This document shows positions 11,901-22,004 of a stretch of 64,000 nucleotides of DNA, piece by piece. The stretch lies in NCBI GenBank assembly GCA_002104945.1, contig MCFH01000014.1, forward strand, positions 1 to 64,000, in the 5' to 3' direction. A model generated the notes under the pieces. The model was not told the origin of the DNA and did not search any database. It saw only the letters and a program-made list of their open reading frames with translations. The translations under genes and the position numbers were made by a program. Position 1 is the first letter of the stretch. Each line of letters opens with the position of its first letter. This DNA is from Piromyces finnis (Eukaryota > Neocallimastigomycota > Neocallimastigomycetes > Neocallimastigales > Neocallimastigaceae).

Positions 11901-13830
11901 CTTAACCAAGTCTCAAAGGAACTATCAAATTTATGATAAAGAGTTGCTCGCTATCAAAGTGGCTCTTGAAGAATGGAGGCATTATCTGGAAGGTGCAAAG
12001 CATCAGTTCATCATTTATACTGATCATAAGAATTTAACCTTTCCAAGAAAGCCTGAGATGCTCTCACAACGACAGATAAGATGGTATGAATTTTTATCAA
12101 GATTTGATTTTAAGTTAATTTATAGAGCTGGAAAAAAGTCTGGTAAACCTGATTTGTTATCCAGACGTAGTGATCATATCTGTAATATTTATAATAATGA
12201 TAGGATTAATGAAAATATTGAATGTAGTAATTTTAGTTGTAATTTTATTTCATGTAATGTAATTAATTCTTTTAATAAAGATGATTCTTTAATTAATTCT
12301 ATTCTATGTTCCTTAAAAAATGATGATTTATATAATAAAGTTTGTGTATTTCTTAATGATAAAAATTCTTCGTCCCCTCCGATTAGGAATATTAATAAAG
12401 TTAAAATTGATAAAGAAGGATTTTTACTTTATGATAATTTAATTTATGTTCCTTCTTCACTAAGAACTAGGGTCTTAGAATTACATCATGATTCTATTTC
12501 TGCTGGTCACTTTGGTGTTAATAAAACTATTGAATTAATTAGTAGAAATTTTTGGTGGCCAAAGTTTAGTTATGATGTTAAAAAGTTTATAAAGTCTTGC
12601 GAAACTTGTTGTAAAGCTAAAGTTCCAAGACATAAACCATATGGTTTGCTTTCTCCTCTTTCCACACCTAATAGAGCTTGGTCGGAATTGTCAATGGATT
12701 TTATTGTCGAGCTTCCTAAATCCAAAGACATGACTACCATTATGGTTATAGTTGATAGGTTAACAAAAATGGCTCATTTTATTCCTTTAAGATGTTTGCC
12801 TACTGCTTCTATAGCAGCTGATGTTTTTGTTAACAATATCTTTAAATTACATGGTTTTCCTGATTCCATCATTTCTGATCGAGGTACTCAATTTACCTCA
12901 GACTTTTGGAATCGTTTATGTAATTTGTTAAATATTAAACTTGCTTTTTCTACTGCAAACCATCCTGAAACTGATGGTCAAACGGAGAGGGTAAACGGGA
13001 TATTGGAACAATATCTCCGTTGTTTTATTAACGAAAAACAGAATAATTGGGTTGACTTGTTACCTTTTGCTGAATTTGCTTATAACAATACTTTACAGCA
13101 ATCAATCAACCAATCTCCGTTTTTCGCTAATTATGGGTTCAATCCAAAATTTAACCCTGAAATCCCTTCAGCGAATAGACCAAATAGAGCTGAACAAAGA
13201 ATTTTGGATATTAATGAAAACATTAAATTTTTAAAAGTAAATCTTGATCAAGCAAAAGAAACCTACAAAAAGTATGCTGATCAAAAGAGAATGGAATCCC
13301 CAGATTTCGAAGTTGGTAAAAAAGTTTGGTTATTAAAAGGTATTAATCCTTCAAATAAAAATATCAAAAGAAAACTTGCTGATCAAATGCTTGGACCTTT
13401 TGAAATAATCAAGAAGGTAAGCCCTTTAGCATTTGAATTAAAACTACCAAACAATTTACGTTGCCACCCTGTTTTTCATGTTTCGTTATTGGAACCTTAT
13501 AACGAAAATGAATTTGTAAATAGATCAGTAATGAATAAAAGAAAAAATGTTAAGTTAACTACTGATACTATTGATAGGATTCCTGATAAGATTATTCAAG
13601 AAAGAAATTATCATGGAAAGAAATCTTTCTTGATGACATGGAAAAATCTTGACGAAAATACTTGGATCCCGGAAGATCAAATTACAGATGTACAATTGAT
13701 CCAAGAATTTTATAGAAAAAATAAAAAGTCTAGAAAAGAAAGTCAAGATCAAGTCTATACAAGGAATAACAATGGTATGATCAAACATAGATATCAACCA
13801 TTTGTAATTGATATTCCTTCAAAGAAATAA
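8962..13830 (+). CDS. B1 Gag-Pol polyprotein
   Basis: One 1622-codon ORF encodes the whole polyprotein. Gag is followed by a CCHC zinc knuckle (CFSCGKSGHMQFNC, about residues 255-268) and an aspartic protease (LIDSGSDLN, about 342). RT follows (YIDD, about 804), then RNase H (ETDASNF, about 953). The integrase has an HHCC finger (about 1175-1217) and a DDE core (MDFIVELP, ISDRGTQF, GQTERVN). A GPF module and a degenerate chromodomain-like tail (NTWIPED) end the protein. Between protease and RT lies an unusual Asn/Cys-rich linker (about 520-620). The frame is open from 8941, but the first in-frame ATG is at 9010. Residues upstream of that ATG resemble E1 (EEINQLLSNL versus EDLNKIFQNL), so the true start may be non-AUG or spliced. 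Product needed for particle formation, reverse transcription and integration. Confidence 0.95.
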   Translation: MEEINQLLSNLHLNENMDRQGASLRIVNDPPTFSGRRQELDGFLTRVELAIEANPDRFVNDEARVRFLISYFVNRPLEWAARLRQNNDAILRNYDQFIAALRTNFGDPNNDTIVANGRLCNIKQRKFGKVFEYINEFQRVSQNSNFNEAAKIYMFTKGLHPKMREHLAIVNPNPTQLERLYSDVLSIENLTKRNDISEYYMTHQDRRNYNRDDPMDVDLYWISKGQRNVNYFPFHRSNYVEPSTTRSDLKKKGVCFSCGKSGHMQFNCPNRKKPKSVKIIKRTISEEEASSSTPSVKRIRPTKDVTENDSNLYKIHKSEKKNIIDFYIKTNDMEEVKVKVLIDSGSDLNFIHPEFARINNIKLYNIRNPFKVSGLGQGNSTVRKESEKCILRLRNHYEVIQLYSLRIPEVDVILGVPWIEKHCPVYYHDSSKIAFSSGYCARHCNVGKRRNKGTTNMDKKSMPSSRKGKEAALDNENEQSSCIDRGFSDYDKSFCCDSSDDEETLSIRGRRTSVKTISNLDSFNKIKFSNSLNNDNNCNFKCICNSINCIDENLNKDNNSVTGPKQYSFSKNVCNNNNSRVLNSVSNCYDLFCNIINKCKSESDNLNKDKKSIEIPKQYLLFKEVFNEKNCNILPPHREYDCEIRLKDNANLFYGPLYPLTEAERDELKNYINENLEKGFIRKSSSPAGAPVLFVKKKDGSLRLCVDYRKLNDMTIRNSYPLPLIGDLLDRVKGAKYFTKLDLKSAYNLVRIKEGDEYKTAFRTRYGHFEYLVMPFGLKNAPATFQHFINDVLSDYLDDFAISYIDDILIYSNSLEEHHEHVKKVLKKLLENNLYVKLEKCEFDVSETTFLGYVLSKDGLKMDRDKVKAILDWPVPTNVKEVQSFIGLCNYYRIFIKDFAKIASPLHKLTRKNVPFNWVSECQNAFVTLKKAFTSAPILMNPDSNKPFIVETDASNFAVGAILSQEFEGQLHPIAFISSSLTKSQRNYQIYDKELLAIKVALEEWRHYLEGAKHQFIIYTDHKNLTFPRKPEMLSQRQIRWYEFLSRFDFKLIYRAGKKSGKPDLLSRRSDHICNIYNNDRINENIECSNFSCNFISCNVINSFNKDDSLINSILCSLKNDDLYNKVCVFLNDKNSSSPPIRNINKVKIDKEGFLLYDNLIYVPSSLRTRVLELHHDSISAGHFGVNKTIELISRNFWWPKFSYDVKKFIKSCETCCKAKVPRHKPYGLLSPLSTPNRAWSELSMDFIVELPKSKDMTTIMVIVDRLTKMAHFIPLRCLPTASIAADVFVNNIFKLHGFPDSIISDRGTQFTSDFWNRLCNLLNIKLAFSTANHPETDGQTERVNGILEQYLRCFINEKQNNWVDLLPFAEFAYNNTLQQSINQSPFFANYGFNPKFNPEIPSANRPNRAEQRILDINENIKFLKVNLDQAKETYKKYADQKRMESPDFEVGKKVWLLKGINPSNKNIKRKLADQMLGPFEIIKKVSPLAFELKLPNNLRCHPVFHVSLLEPYNENEFVNRSVMNKRKNVKLTTDTIDRIPDKIIQERNYHGKKSFLMTWKNLDENTWIPEDQITDVQLIQEFYRKNKKSRKESQDQVYTRNNNGMIKHRYQPFVIDIPSKK

Positions 13831-13845
13831 TCTCGCAGGAGCTCG

Positions 13846-13861
13846 ACTTAAAGGGCGAGAT
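13846..13861 (+). other. Polypurine tract of B1
   Basis: ACTTAAAGGGCGAGAT directly before the 3' LTR; the same sequence precedes the E1 3' LTR at 38473-38488. Confidence 0.75.
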
Positions 13862-14588
13862 TGTAAAGATATAAAGTATATCTTTAAATTATTTAATAAT
13901 TAATTAATAATTATTGAATAATAATTTTGATATTTTAATGAAAAAATTGTTTATAAAATTTATTGTATAAATTTTATGGAATAATTAAATAAATATTAAT
14001 TTTAAAATATCAAAGTTAGAAATGAAATTTGGATAAATATTTAAATTAATGGATAATTAAATTTAAATATTTTAAATATTCAAATTAAATCTTAAAAAGT
14101 TTTTATTTAATTAAAATTAGTTTAATAACTTTAGCGTAGTTTTAAATTAGCATTTTTAATTATAAATATATAATAAATAGTATTATTAATATTTAATTAA
14201 TATATAGGTAATACATGGACTGTATTCAATTTGCAGTTTACTCAAATTGAATCAAAAGTGTATTTAATTAGTTTTAGTTTAGTTTTATTATTTTATTATT
14301 TAATTAAATTAGTATTAAATTAGTTTTGTTTATTTTATATTGAATATATGTATAATTAAATAGAATAGTATATTAAAATATAATTTACGAAAAATATAAA
14401 TGCATGTAAAATTTCTTGATTAAAACGATGTAATTGTTATTGACTATTATTTAGTTAATAACTAAATAAAATTAATAAAAGAGATATTTTTTTAAATATA
14501 ATTTATTTTCTTGTTTTTTCTTTATTTTGTGTTGTTGTTTTATTGTAAAAAATTTTATAATCTGTTTTACATTTATAAAACTTTTACA
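13862..14588 (+). mobile_element. 3' LTR of B1
   Basis: 727 bp, matching 7383-8108 with one extra A near 14550. Followed by the duplication GCAGG (14589-14593) and then element A gag-pol. Confidence 0.95.
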
Positions 14589-16517
14589 GCAGGTGAAAGC
14601 TGTTTTATATTCATCACCCTTTTTGATTCGGACCAAATTATATGCTGATCGTAAATCCAATTTTGAGAAGATTTTCGCTTTACCAAGATGCTCTAGCATA
14701 TCTTGAATCAGAGGTAGAGGATAGGAATCTCTAATGGTAATTTTGTTGAGTTCCCTATAATCTTGACAAAGACGGAGTTCACCATTCTTTTTAGGAACGA
14801 AAAGTACAGGCGCACCAGCAGGAGATTTGGATTTCCTAATGAAACCCTTTTTGAGGTTTTCATCGATATAATCCTTCAAAACTCTTGTTTCTTCGTCTGT
14901 TAGTGGGTAGATTGGTCCATAAAATAGCTTGGCATTTTCGATTAGGTTTATTTGGCAATCATAAGGACGATGAGGTGGTAATTGAGCAGCAGAAGATTCG
15001 CTAAAGACGTCCATATATGATTCTAATTCCTTCGGAAGTTTAGTAGTAGGATTTGAGTCTTTAAAAGAGTTTTTTGGTGAACAAGAATCAACTTTAGAAA
15101 GAGATATATTAGAAGCCATGACAGTACAAGTCTCTTGTGATAAAGGATCGTTAACAGATTCATTGTTAATTAAGACAGATTTAGAACGATTTTCTTTGGG
15201 ATTACGAGAATGAGATAACTTAGAATTTGAAAAAGAAGATTTAGGTTTGTCAATAAAAATAGGCAAAGAAACGGAAGAAGAGTTATTGCAATCAGTAGAA
15301 AAAACAGAAGTTTCCTGATGGAATTCGGGAACATTCGAAGGGAGAGTCATACAATGATCCAAGCAATATGAAGAACCAAAGGATAATTTATTATTTTCAA
15401 AGTCAATACTTGGATTATGTTCCTTAAGCCAACGTAGACCTAGAATACAAGGATATACAGGTAGATCAGTAACGTAAAAGACAGTACGGCATAGGTGATC
15501 CATGTAGCGAAGATTAAGAAGTGGAGTAACTCCGAACAGTTTTTGGCTACCACCAATACCGAATACGTTGGGTAAATCTTCTTCATAGTGGTAGGGAATA
15601 TTGTGATCGTTGCAATAGTCGACATCTATTAGATTAAGTGTAGAACCGGAGTCTATAAGAATTTTTGTGTCTAGTTCAAACGATAATTTAAAATTTGAGG
15701 TTACCCTATCTTGTTGATTTTTCTTGGAATTGGTAGAATTATTTTGTAGAGAAACTAAAGATTCGAATGCTGAGTTTTTATTTCTTCTCTTATGACAATC
15801 TTTCAGTTGGTGTCCTGGAGATCCACAATAGACACATAAGTTTTCCTTACTTCTTCTTTCTTTTTCTTCCTTGGATAACGGACCAAAGTATCTTTTCTTC
15901 TTGGGATGTTCTTTTAGATTTGTGGAAGCCTTTCTAGAGCCATTGCTGGAATTAGAACTTGGTCCCTTAGTATTTTTGTCAAAAAATAATCCCCTGGTAG
16001 CAAGTCTGGAGTCTATTCTAGCTGCAATAGTTTGGAGGGAAAACAAATCTCTTGGTCCTGGGAACATCTCTAATATCTTCATTGCAACTTCTTGGTTGAG
16101 CCCAGCGATAAAAGCATCCATCTTAGCCTCTTCATTCCAGTTAGATTCATCAGAGTATTTGTTAAATTCAAGGATGTATCCTCTGATGCCGCCCAAACGA
16201 TGTTGCTTGAGAGTACGTAGCATTTGATTGGCTACGTAGACTGCATCATTGTTCCCGTAGAATGCCTTTAGTCTTTCCTTGAATGCTTGGTAGTTGGTCA
16301 GACATGGATCATGGTTGTCAATAAGCGTAGCGGCCCAATTTAATGCATTTCCATAAAGGCGAGAAATCAGGTAGATAACCTTGCTCTCTTCATCTTGATA
16401 TCTTTCGGGATAAAGGAGAAAAACAAGTTCTATTTTGGCTAAGAAACCTTTGAGATATTTTCTGTCTCCTGCGAAACCGTCTTTTAGTGAGGCGTTATCA
16501 AATATTTGTCCTTCCAT
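14589..16517 (-). pseudogene. A2 gag-pol, 5' part (Gag, protease, RT N-terminus)
   Basis: First part of the A2 polyprotein, starting at ATG 16517. It encodes Gag (retrotransposon gag domain in the first ~180 residues), a CCHC knuckle (CVYCGSPGHQLKDC), an aspartic protease (LIDSGSTLNLID), a Ser/Asn-rich linker, and RT up to GDEYKTAF. It is then cut by B1, whose LTR gives a short spurious tail to 14472. Joined across the insertion, the frame matches the 1454-residue protein of A1, with no stops. The start choice follows A1, where the same ATG opens the ORF. Confidence 0.9.
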
Positions 16518-17218
16518 TAAAATTAAAAAAATATAATTGTTTGAAAATAAAAATTATGTAAATAAGATAAAGTTATGTTTGAAGAAATTAAGAAAGAAAA
16601 AAAAATTAAATCTTTATTATTATTTATTGATTAAAATATTTTAAATATAGACAAAGAGTCAAATTAAATAGTATTGGACCATCAAATATTTAATTTTATT
16701 AGTATTCAATACTAGGTCCCTTGTAGCTCTTTGTTGATAACGTAGATATTATCAATTGTTAATATTGGAAATGAAAATTTTCAATAAAAGGAATTAACGG
16801 TATTAGTTTCTTTATTGTCACTTACTTAATTAAGCGGAAAGAAAAAAAATAGGTTTAATTCCCCGATTATTAATAATATCTAAACAACAAAGTATTACGT
16901 ATAGGTGTCCAACTATCCACGCTAAGGGAGGTATTGAATCCTAACTTCTTTGTTATTTTAATATTTTTTCAAAAATAATAAATAAAATTTAATTTTATTT
17001 ATTAAAAGTAGAAAACGTTTTATTAGAAAATGAATTTTTTCTTTATTATTAAATTAAGCGTCCTGGCGCTCCCCTTATAATAACTGTGGGTTTTACTTTT
17101 GTTTTCAGTACCCTTATTGTTAAAATAAGCTTCACTGACTTACTTAATTTTTTAATAAATTAAAAATTCTTCCTTTTTTAAACACTAAGGTGTTATTATA
17201 TATTTTAGGAGTTTTTAT
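16518..17218 (-). other. A2 leader, with conserved leader block 16678-16925
   Basis: Untranslated leader between LTR and gag. It contains the self-primer site (17209-17219) and the block also seen at 48301-48543 (A1) and 20152-20394 (F). In A2 this block has AATTAAGTAAGTGA, like AATTAAGTTAGTGA in F, whereas A1 lacks four of these bases. Confidence 0.8.
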
Positions 17219-17625
17219 TGTAAAGGACTAATGTTCAATAAATAAAAACACAAATATATAAAAAGGAAAATAATAAAAGCAAATAAAAATTTTATTATTG
17301 AACACTTAACAAAATTATAACAGGTTAGTGTTTAATAATTTTATTTTTATTATAAAATTTCTTTGTTAAAAAACTCGAATTCCAAATAATTTTTTGAGAA
17401 ATTTCACTCGTATTTATATAAATGTTTTTAAAAGTAAATTTATAAAAATTTTACAACTTAATTTTTTAAGCCAATCAGAAATTATCTTCTTTGGTAAAAT
17501 TTCGTTATAAAATATTTTAATAATTAAAAAAAAGATATTAATGAGGTTTCGAACTCGAGTAGTTCAAACCAAGGTCTTAGTTACTAACCACTAAGACAGG
17601 TTACTAATTTCTATGATTCGTTACA
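17219..17625 (-). mobile_element. 5' LTR of A2
   Basis: 407 bp, matching the 409-bp A1 LTRs. The self-primer segment reads GAGTTTTTTAAC instead of GAGTTTTTATTAAC, shortening the match with its primer site to 8 bases. Flanked at right by CTTAT. Confidence 0.9.
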
Positions 17626-18273
17626 CTTATAATAATAACTCTTGATTTCTTAGAAGGGAATCAAGAGTCTTTATTTATATTATTTAATAAATTTAAAGTT
17701 TAAATTAAAATTTTATCTAATCTTAACAAAATAATTTTTTGTTTAGGAAAAGATTAGAAGAAAAACCTAAATAAAGTTCGATCAACATTCTATACATATT
17801 GATCATCGTATATTTTAAGTAAAACCAATTATTTTAGAAATTGGAAAAAACCTTAAAATATCGATTCCTAAACAATGAATAATTATTTTAAAGTAATTAA
17901 TTAAATAAATAATTAAATATATTTGATAAAAATATAAAGTTAAATAAAAGTAATTAATTAAATTAATTAATTAAATGAATAAATATAATTAATAAAAATA
18001 TAAAGTTAAATAAAAGTAATTAATTAAATTAATTAGTTAAATGCATAAATATAATTAATAAAAATATTAAATAAAATATTAGTGAATAATATAATTAAAT
18101 GGCTAAATGTAATTTAAGATATTAAAATTAAGTGAAAATAAATAATTAAAATAAATTTAAATGAGAATAATTATTTAAATAAACTAATATTATTAACATT
18201 AATTAATGATTAATAATTAATGATTTTAACTAAGAAATATTAATTATGTATCAAATAATTATTATTTCTTACA
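17626..18273 (-). mobile_element. Diverged D-family LTR, cut by A2
   Basis: Minus-strand LTR starting TGTAAGAAAT at 18273. It shares with the D LTR the AGAGTTATTATTATAAG segment, the TTAGGTTTTTCTTCTAATC region and overall order. A 10-bp inverted repeat (17638-17647 with 17659-17668) replaces the 9-bp one in D with different bases. Its U5 end is missing where A2 inserted. Confidence 0.7.
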
Positions 18274-18818
18274 TTCTTGATACGAAGAAAAATATTATCT
18301 TAATTCTATAAATGAATATAGAAAGTGATAATATTTGTATCTAAAATTTAATAAATAAAAATAAATAAGAAAATAAAAATAGAATAAATGATTTTTATAC
18401 TTGTTCATTTGCAAGTCTTTGTTAGTTTAAAATATAAAATTATTTTATTTAATTATAAAGTTTTAATATTTAATAACTCTTGTATTATTAAATATATATA
18501 TGTTATGGTTTAATACATCTTGAATGTATGTAAATATAATCACAACTATTATTTTAATAAAATTTAATATTATTATCTAATTTTACTGGATTATTAGGAA
18601 CATCTTTTAAAATAAAATAATTCTATCACTATTTATACAAAATTATTATTTTAAAGTATAATTATAAACAAATATAAACTATTTAATTTAAAACTAAATA
18701 AACAATTAAATAAACAAAAAGTTTACATTTATAATTTTTAATTTAATAATTTTATACATGTTAATTATTTTAATTTTTAACTATCTGTGTTTTAATATTA
18801 TTATTATTATTATTATTA

Positions 18819-18856
<38 letters not shown>

Positions 18857-18892
18857 AATTCATAATTTATAAATTTAATTATTTATCATTCT
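18274..18892. other. AT-rich non-coding stretch with an ATT microsatellite
   Basis: No coding potential or recognisable element. A (TTA)n run spans about 18795-18855. It is probably the left part of the old sequence into which F inserted (its right part resumes at 26760). Confidence 0.6.
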
Positions 18893-19581
18893 TGTTAAGG
18901 AACCAACAAATAATGTTATTCTTGTCATAATTAATGATTATGACCTAATCCATTATTGTTCCTAAATATATGAAAACTTTACAATATTCTTATTTGTAAA
19001 TTAATGTATACACTTAAATTATATTTAAAATTATTAATAATTATTTTTATTGAACTTAAATTTTATTTTATTAAACTTAAAAATTAATTTAGTAATAATA
19101 ATATATTGAAAATTATAGTTTATTGAACTTTTAGTTTAATTTATCAAGTTAATGAATTTTTATTAATTAAAATTATGAATAATATTTCTGTAAAATAGTA
19201 AAATTCTTTAGTTAAATATATTTAAAGTAAACTTTTAATGTATGTTAATCAATTTAATAATATGTATAAATATTTATTATAATAGTAATGTAATTTTATT
19301 ATTCATTTAAAAGTAATTTAAATACTAAAATTAATGTAAATAATTAAAGACTAATTCTTTTAATTAACACTACTTAATTTTTTACAAAAAGTATAAAAAG
19401 GTGTATATTATAAGAATTAGAGAATATACAGATATTTTTATTTTTATTTTTATTTTATTTTATAATTTTATATTAATATCTTAATAAAACAATTTTTCTT
19501 ATTTCATTTTAATATTATTTTTGAGTATTAATAAATTTATTAATATTTTATAAATAAAAGTAAATTCCTCGAACCGTAACA
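18893..19581 (+). mobile_element. 5' LTR of F
   Basis: 689 bp, TGTTAAGGAACC...CCGTAACA. A TATA box (TATAAAAA) lies at about 19392-19399, about 190 bases before the LTR end. Confidence 0.9.
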
Positions 19582-19588
19582 TAAAAAT

Positions 19589-19605
19589 TGGTGGAGATAT
19601 CGGGG
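19589..19605 (+). promoter_or_regulatory. F primer-binding site, tRNA type
   Basis: TGGTGGAGATATCGGGG starts 7 bases after the LTR. TGG pairs with the CCA end of a tRNA; the rest would pair with an acceptor strand reading ATATCTCCA. I cannot name the tRNA. No copy of its complement sits near the TATA box, unlike in A, B, D and E. Confidence 0.6.
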
Positions 19606-20151
19606 AATAATATTAATAAAAATTATTAATACATAGGATAAAGTAATATTAAAATATTACTAAAATATTATATAAATTTATTAAAAATTTATTACCCTTC
19701 AAAGTTATAGGTAATATTTATATTACTGTTGAAGCTTTAAGGTATAATATTTTAGTAGAACTGAATTAGTACGCTTTAGAAGCAGTACTTTATTTAGGAA
19801 TTAGTGGTTAGGTTTTTAGGTCTAGTTTATCTTTCACAGTAGAATACTGGAAAGCGCTGAACCTTTCTATTTTGCTAGGGAAATAGAAGTGCCTCGCATA
19901 ATTGCTACATGACACTGGTAATACGGTAAGCTGGGCAATTGTGAACTACTTAAGCACCCTAAATAAGTATTGGAAAATTGCTGTGAAATGCTGTTCTACT
20001 ATACTTATTATTGTAATTCAAATTTTTAATAAATTTAATATTATTTTAGTATTTATAATTTTTTTTAAAAAAAAAAAAATTTTTTTTTTAATTGAACGAC
20101 TTTTAAAAATTATTCTTTTTAAAATATAAATAAATAATTCGAAAGTGACAC

Positions 20152-20394
20152 TTAGCGTGGCAAGTTAAACTGCTGTACGTAATACTTTGGTGTTCAATTA
20201 TATCTGATAATTGGGGAAGATAATCAATTATTTTCTTTCCGCTAATTAAGTTAGTGATAATAAAGAAATTAATTACGTTACTTCCTTTTATTAAATTATA
20301 TTTAATATTAACCATCGGGTATATTTGTGGCTTATCATCAAAGAGCTACGAGGGATTTTCACTTAGAATTACACAACCTATAATACTTGATGGT
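20152..20394 (+). other. Conserved leader block shared by F and A
   Basis: 243 nt between TTAGCGTGG and TTGATGGT. It aligns along its length with A1 48301-48543 (also 243 nt). Runs such as TACGTAATACTTTG, TTTCTTTCCGCT, AATAAAGAAA, TTCCTTTTATT, AATATTAAC and CAAAGAGCTAC are conserved. No conserved reading frame is visible, so an RNA structure or DNA-binding role is more likely than coding. Confidence 0.75.
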
Positions 20395-21101
20395 TTAACA
20401 TTATATAGGTTGGCCTATATTTTTATAAAAAGAAATAAGTTTTTAAATAATAATTAATTAAAAAAAAAAAAAAAAATATAGATATATATATCTATTCTTT
20501 TTGTTGATTCCCTTCGAGTAATTTAATATTGCTAATTGAAATATTCTTTTCTTACTGTTTTAAGTTAAACAAGTTATATCAGTATAGACAAGCCTTATTA
20601 ACTAATCAACAGAGGTATACTAGGGGTGGTAGAAAGATCCTGAAGCACGTGACGGAACTTAGATCGTGTGAATAAGGTGACGGCAACATTTACCATTGGA
20701 CGAAAGACTCTTAGTTAATAGTCTATTATATATAATTTGGTCGGTAACTTGAATCAGTAATAACAATATTAAATTAAAATTCTTGCTAGTAAATTGAAAA
20801 CAAATAATAATTAACTATAAGAAAAACAGAAAACAAAAGTAATAATTTCATCTTTTCTGACTGAACTAAGATAGTAAGGAGTGATACTAAAAATTTAAAT
20901 AAATAATTGGTAGTACGTGCTGTGCTAGATTATTTGTATCTCATTCTGTCAAGTGGTCGATAAAGGAATTTCGAGCTTGGTTACAACTAATAAGTGGTCG
21001 ATAAAGGAATTTCGAACTTTTTTTAGACTATCAAAGGTATTTTTGAGTCTATACTGTGTCATTTGTACTGCAATAAATTCGGTCAAGGAAAATACAAGAA
21101 A

Positions 21102-21983
21102 ATGAGCAATTCTACTACAAGGATAGATTTCAAGGAGTTGAAGAAGGAACTCAAGGATATAGAAAAACTTTCCAAAGATAATTTGGACATAAGATCCTGG
21201 GCTTCTGAAATAAGTTTATGGATTGAACTTCAAGATATCACTAGTGCCAAGAAAATTTACATGGCATGTGTGCTTACTTCTAAGGGTGAACCAAGAAAGG
21301 TAATCCAAGAGTTGGAAGATAAAGACAGTGATAGTGAAGATGAATATGAAAGTGAAAATGAAGAAGAGAATCAGAAAAATGAATCTAATGAAGAAGATTA
21401 TCCCTCACTTGGGAAAATTATCAATGCCCTTGAAACATTTTATGGGTTAAAAGAAGATCAAAGTATGTTATTACGGGAACTAAGAAGACTACGTATAAGA
21501 AGAAATGAATCAGTTAAAGATTTCAATAGAAGATATAGATCTTTATATTTAAAGTTGGATAAGAAAAAGAAGAAGCAGATTAGTGTGTTAGATTATGCAG
21601 ATTCTTTACAAAATAATAAAGAAGCATGGAGAAAAGTATCTTTAAAAGATGATATCACCCTAGAAAAGGCCTTTAAGATAGCTGAGAAGGTAGATAGGTT
21701 ATCTACTAGAATAGATAATGATGGTAATATACCAACGACTACTGCAATAACCAAAAGTTATAATAATTTTCAACCATACAAGAGAAAAGTTTCTTTTACT
21801 GAAGCCAAAAAGCCTAATAAAGATGATGAAATGAATAACCTAGTCAAGAAAATGAAAAATTTAACTATTAAAGCTTGTTTCTTCTGTAGTGAACCTGGTC
21901 ATTATCAACAAAATTGCCCAAAACTTCAAGCCATTATTGAAGGAAACAAGAAGCGTTATTATGATAATCATTTAAATCATTAA
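21102..21983 (+). CDS. F Gag protein
   Basis: 293 residues from the first in-frame ATG (21102). The open frame extends upstream to TTG at 21063, but ATG is the better start. A gag-type helical region is followed by an acidic stretch (residues ~75-105, DSDSEDEYESENEEE). A second helical region contains LRRLRIRRNESVKDFNRRYRSLY, and near the C-terminus is a CCHC knuckle (CFFCSEPGHYQQNC). Gag would form the particle and bind element RNA through the knuckle. It ends at TAA 21981-21983, four codons after the start of the slippery site. Pol is reached only by slipping one base back. Confidence 0.9.
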   Translation: MSNSTTRIDFKELKKELKDIEKLSKDNLDIRSWASEISLWIELQDITSAKKIYMACVLTSKGEPRKVIQELEDKDSDSEDEYESENEEENQKNESNEEDYPSLGKIINALETFYGLKEDQSMLLRELRRLRIRRNESVKDFNRRYRSLYLKLDKKKKKQISVLDYADSLQNNKEAWRKVSLKDDITLEKAFKIAEKVDRLSTRIDNDGNIPTTTAITKSYNNFQPYKRKVSFTEAKKPNKDDEMNNLVKKMKNLTIKACFFCSEPGHYQQNCPKLQAIIEGNKKRYYDNHLNH

Positions 21984-22004
21984 GTGGGAGAAGAAGCACT
22001 CCCA
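21971..22004 (+). promoter_or_regulatory. Programmed -1 frameshift signal between F gag and pol
   Basis: TTTAAAT at 21971-21977 is read T TTA AAT in the gag frame, fitting X XXY YYZ. After a 7-nt spacer containing the gag stop comes a hairpin: TGGGAG (21985-21990), loop AAGAAGCA, CTCCCA (21999-22004). Slipping one base back enters the frame (TCA TTA AGT GGG) that continues into pol. Confidence 0.8.

Larger units (their letters stand above)
7383..14588 (+). mobile_element. Element B1, complete Ty3/gypsy retrotransposon inserted in A2
   Basis: 7206 bp with LTRs of 726 and 727 bp that differ, as far as I can see, by one A in a homopolymer. It has a 5-bp duplication GCAGG, a self-primer site, a leader with a 21-bp repeat array, one fused gag-pol ORF, and a polypurine tract ending at 13861. 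Near-identical LTRs and an intact ORF mark a recent, possibly active insertion. Confidence 0.95.
4361..17625 (-). mobile_element. Chromovirus A2, Ty3/gypsy, split by B1
   Basis: A minus-strand copy of element A: 5' LTR 17219-17625, leader, gag-pol in two pieces (16517-14589 and 7377-4942), polypurine tract and 3' LTR ending at the palindrome axis. With B1 and one GCAGG copy removed, the open reading frame is 4365 nt, the same length as in A1. Right flank is CTTAT; the left flank, and so the target duplication, is lost in the inverted-repeat axis. It is not an exact copy of A1: the leader has 4 bases (around 16830) that A1 lacks, and the LTR primer region differs by two bases. Confidence 0.9.

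Noticed and set aside
19910-19945. rRNA-like GGTAATACGG
   Set aside because: Only about ten bases resemble rRNA; flanks do not.
19902-20457. Small ORFs in the F leader
   Set aside because: They overlap the conserved leader block in different frames and the matching A leader has no equivalent ORFs.
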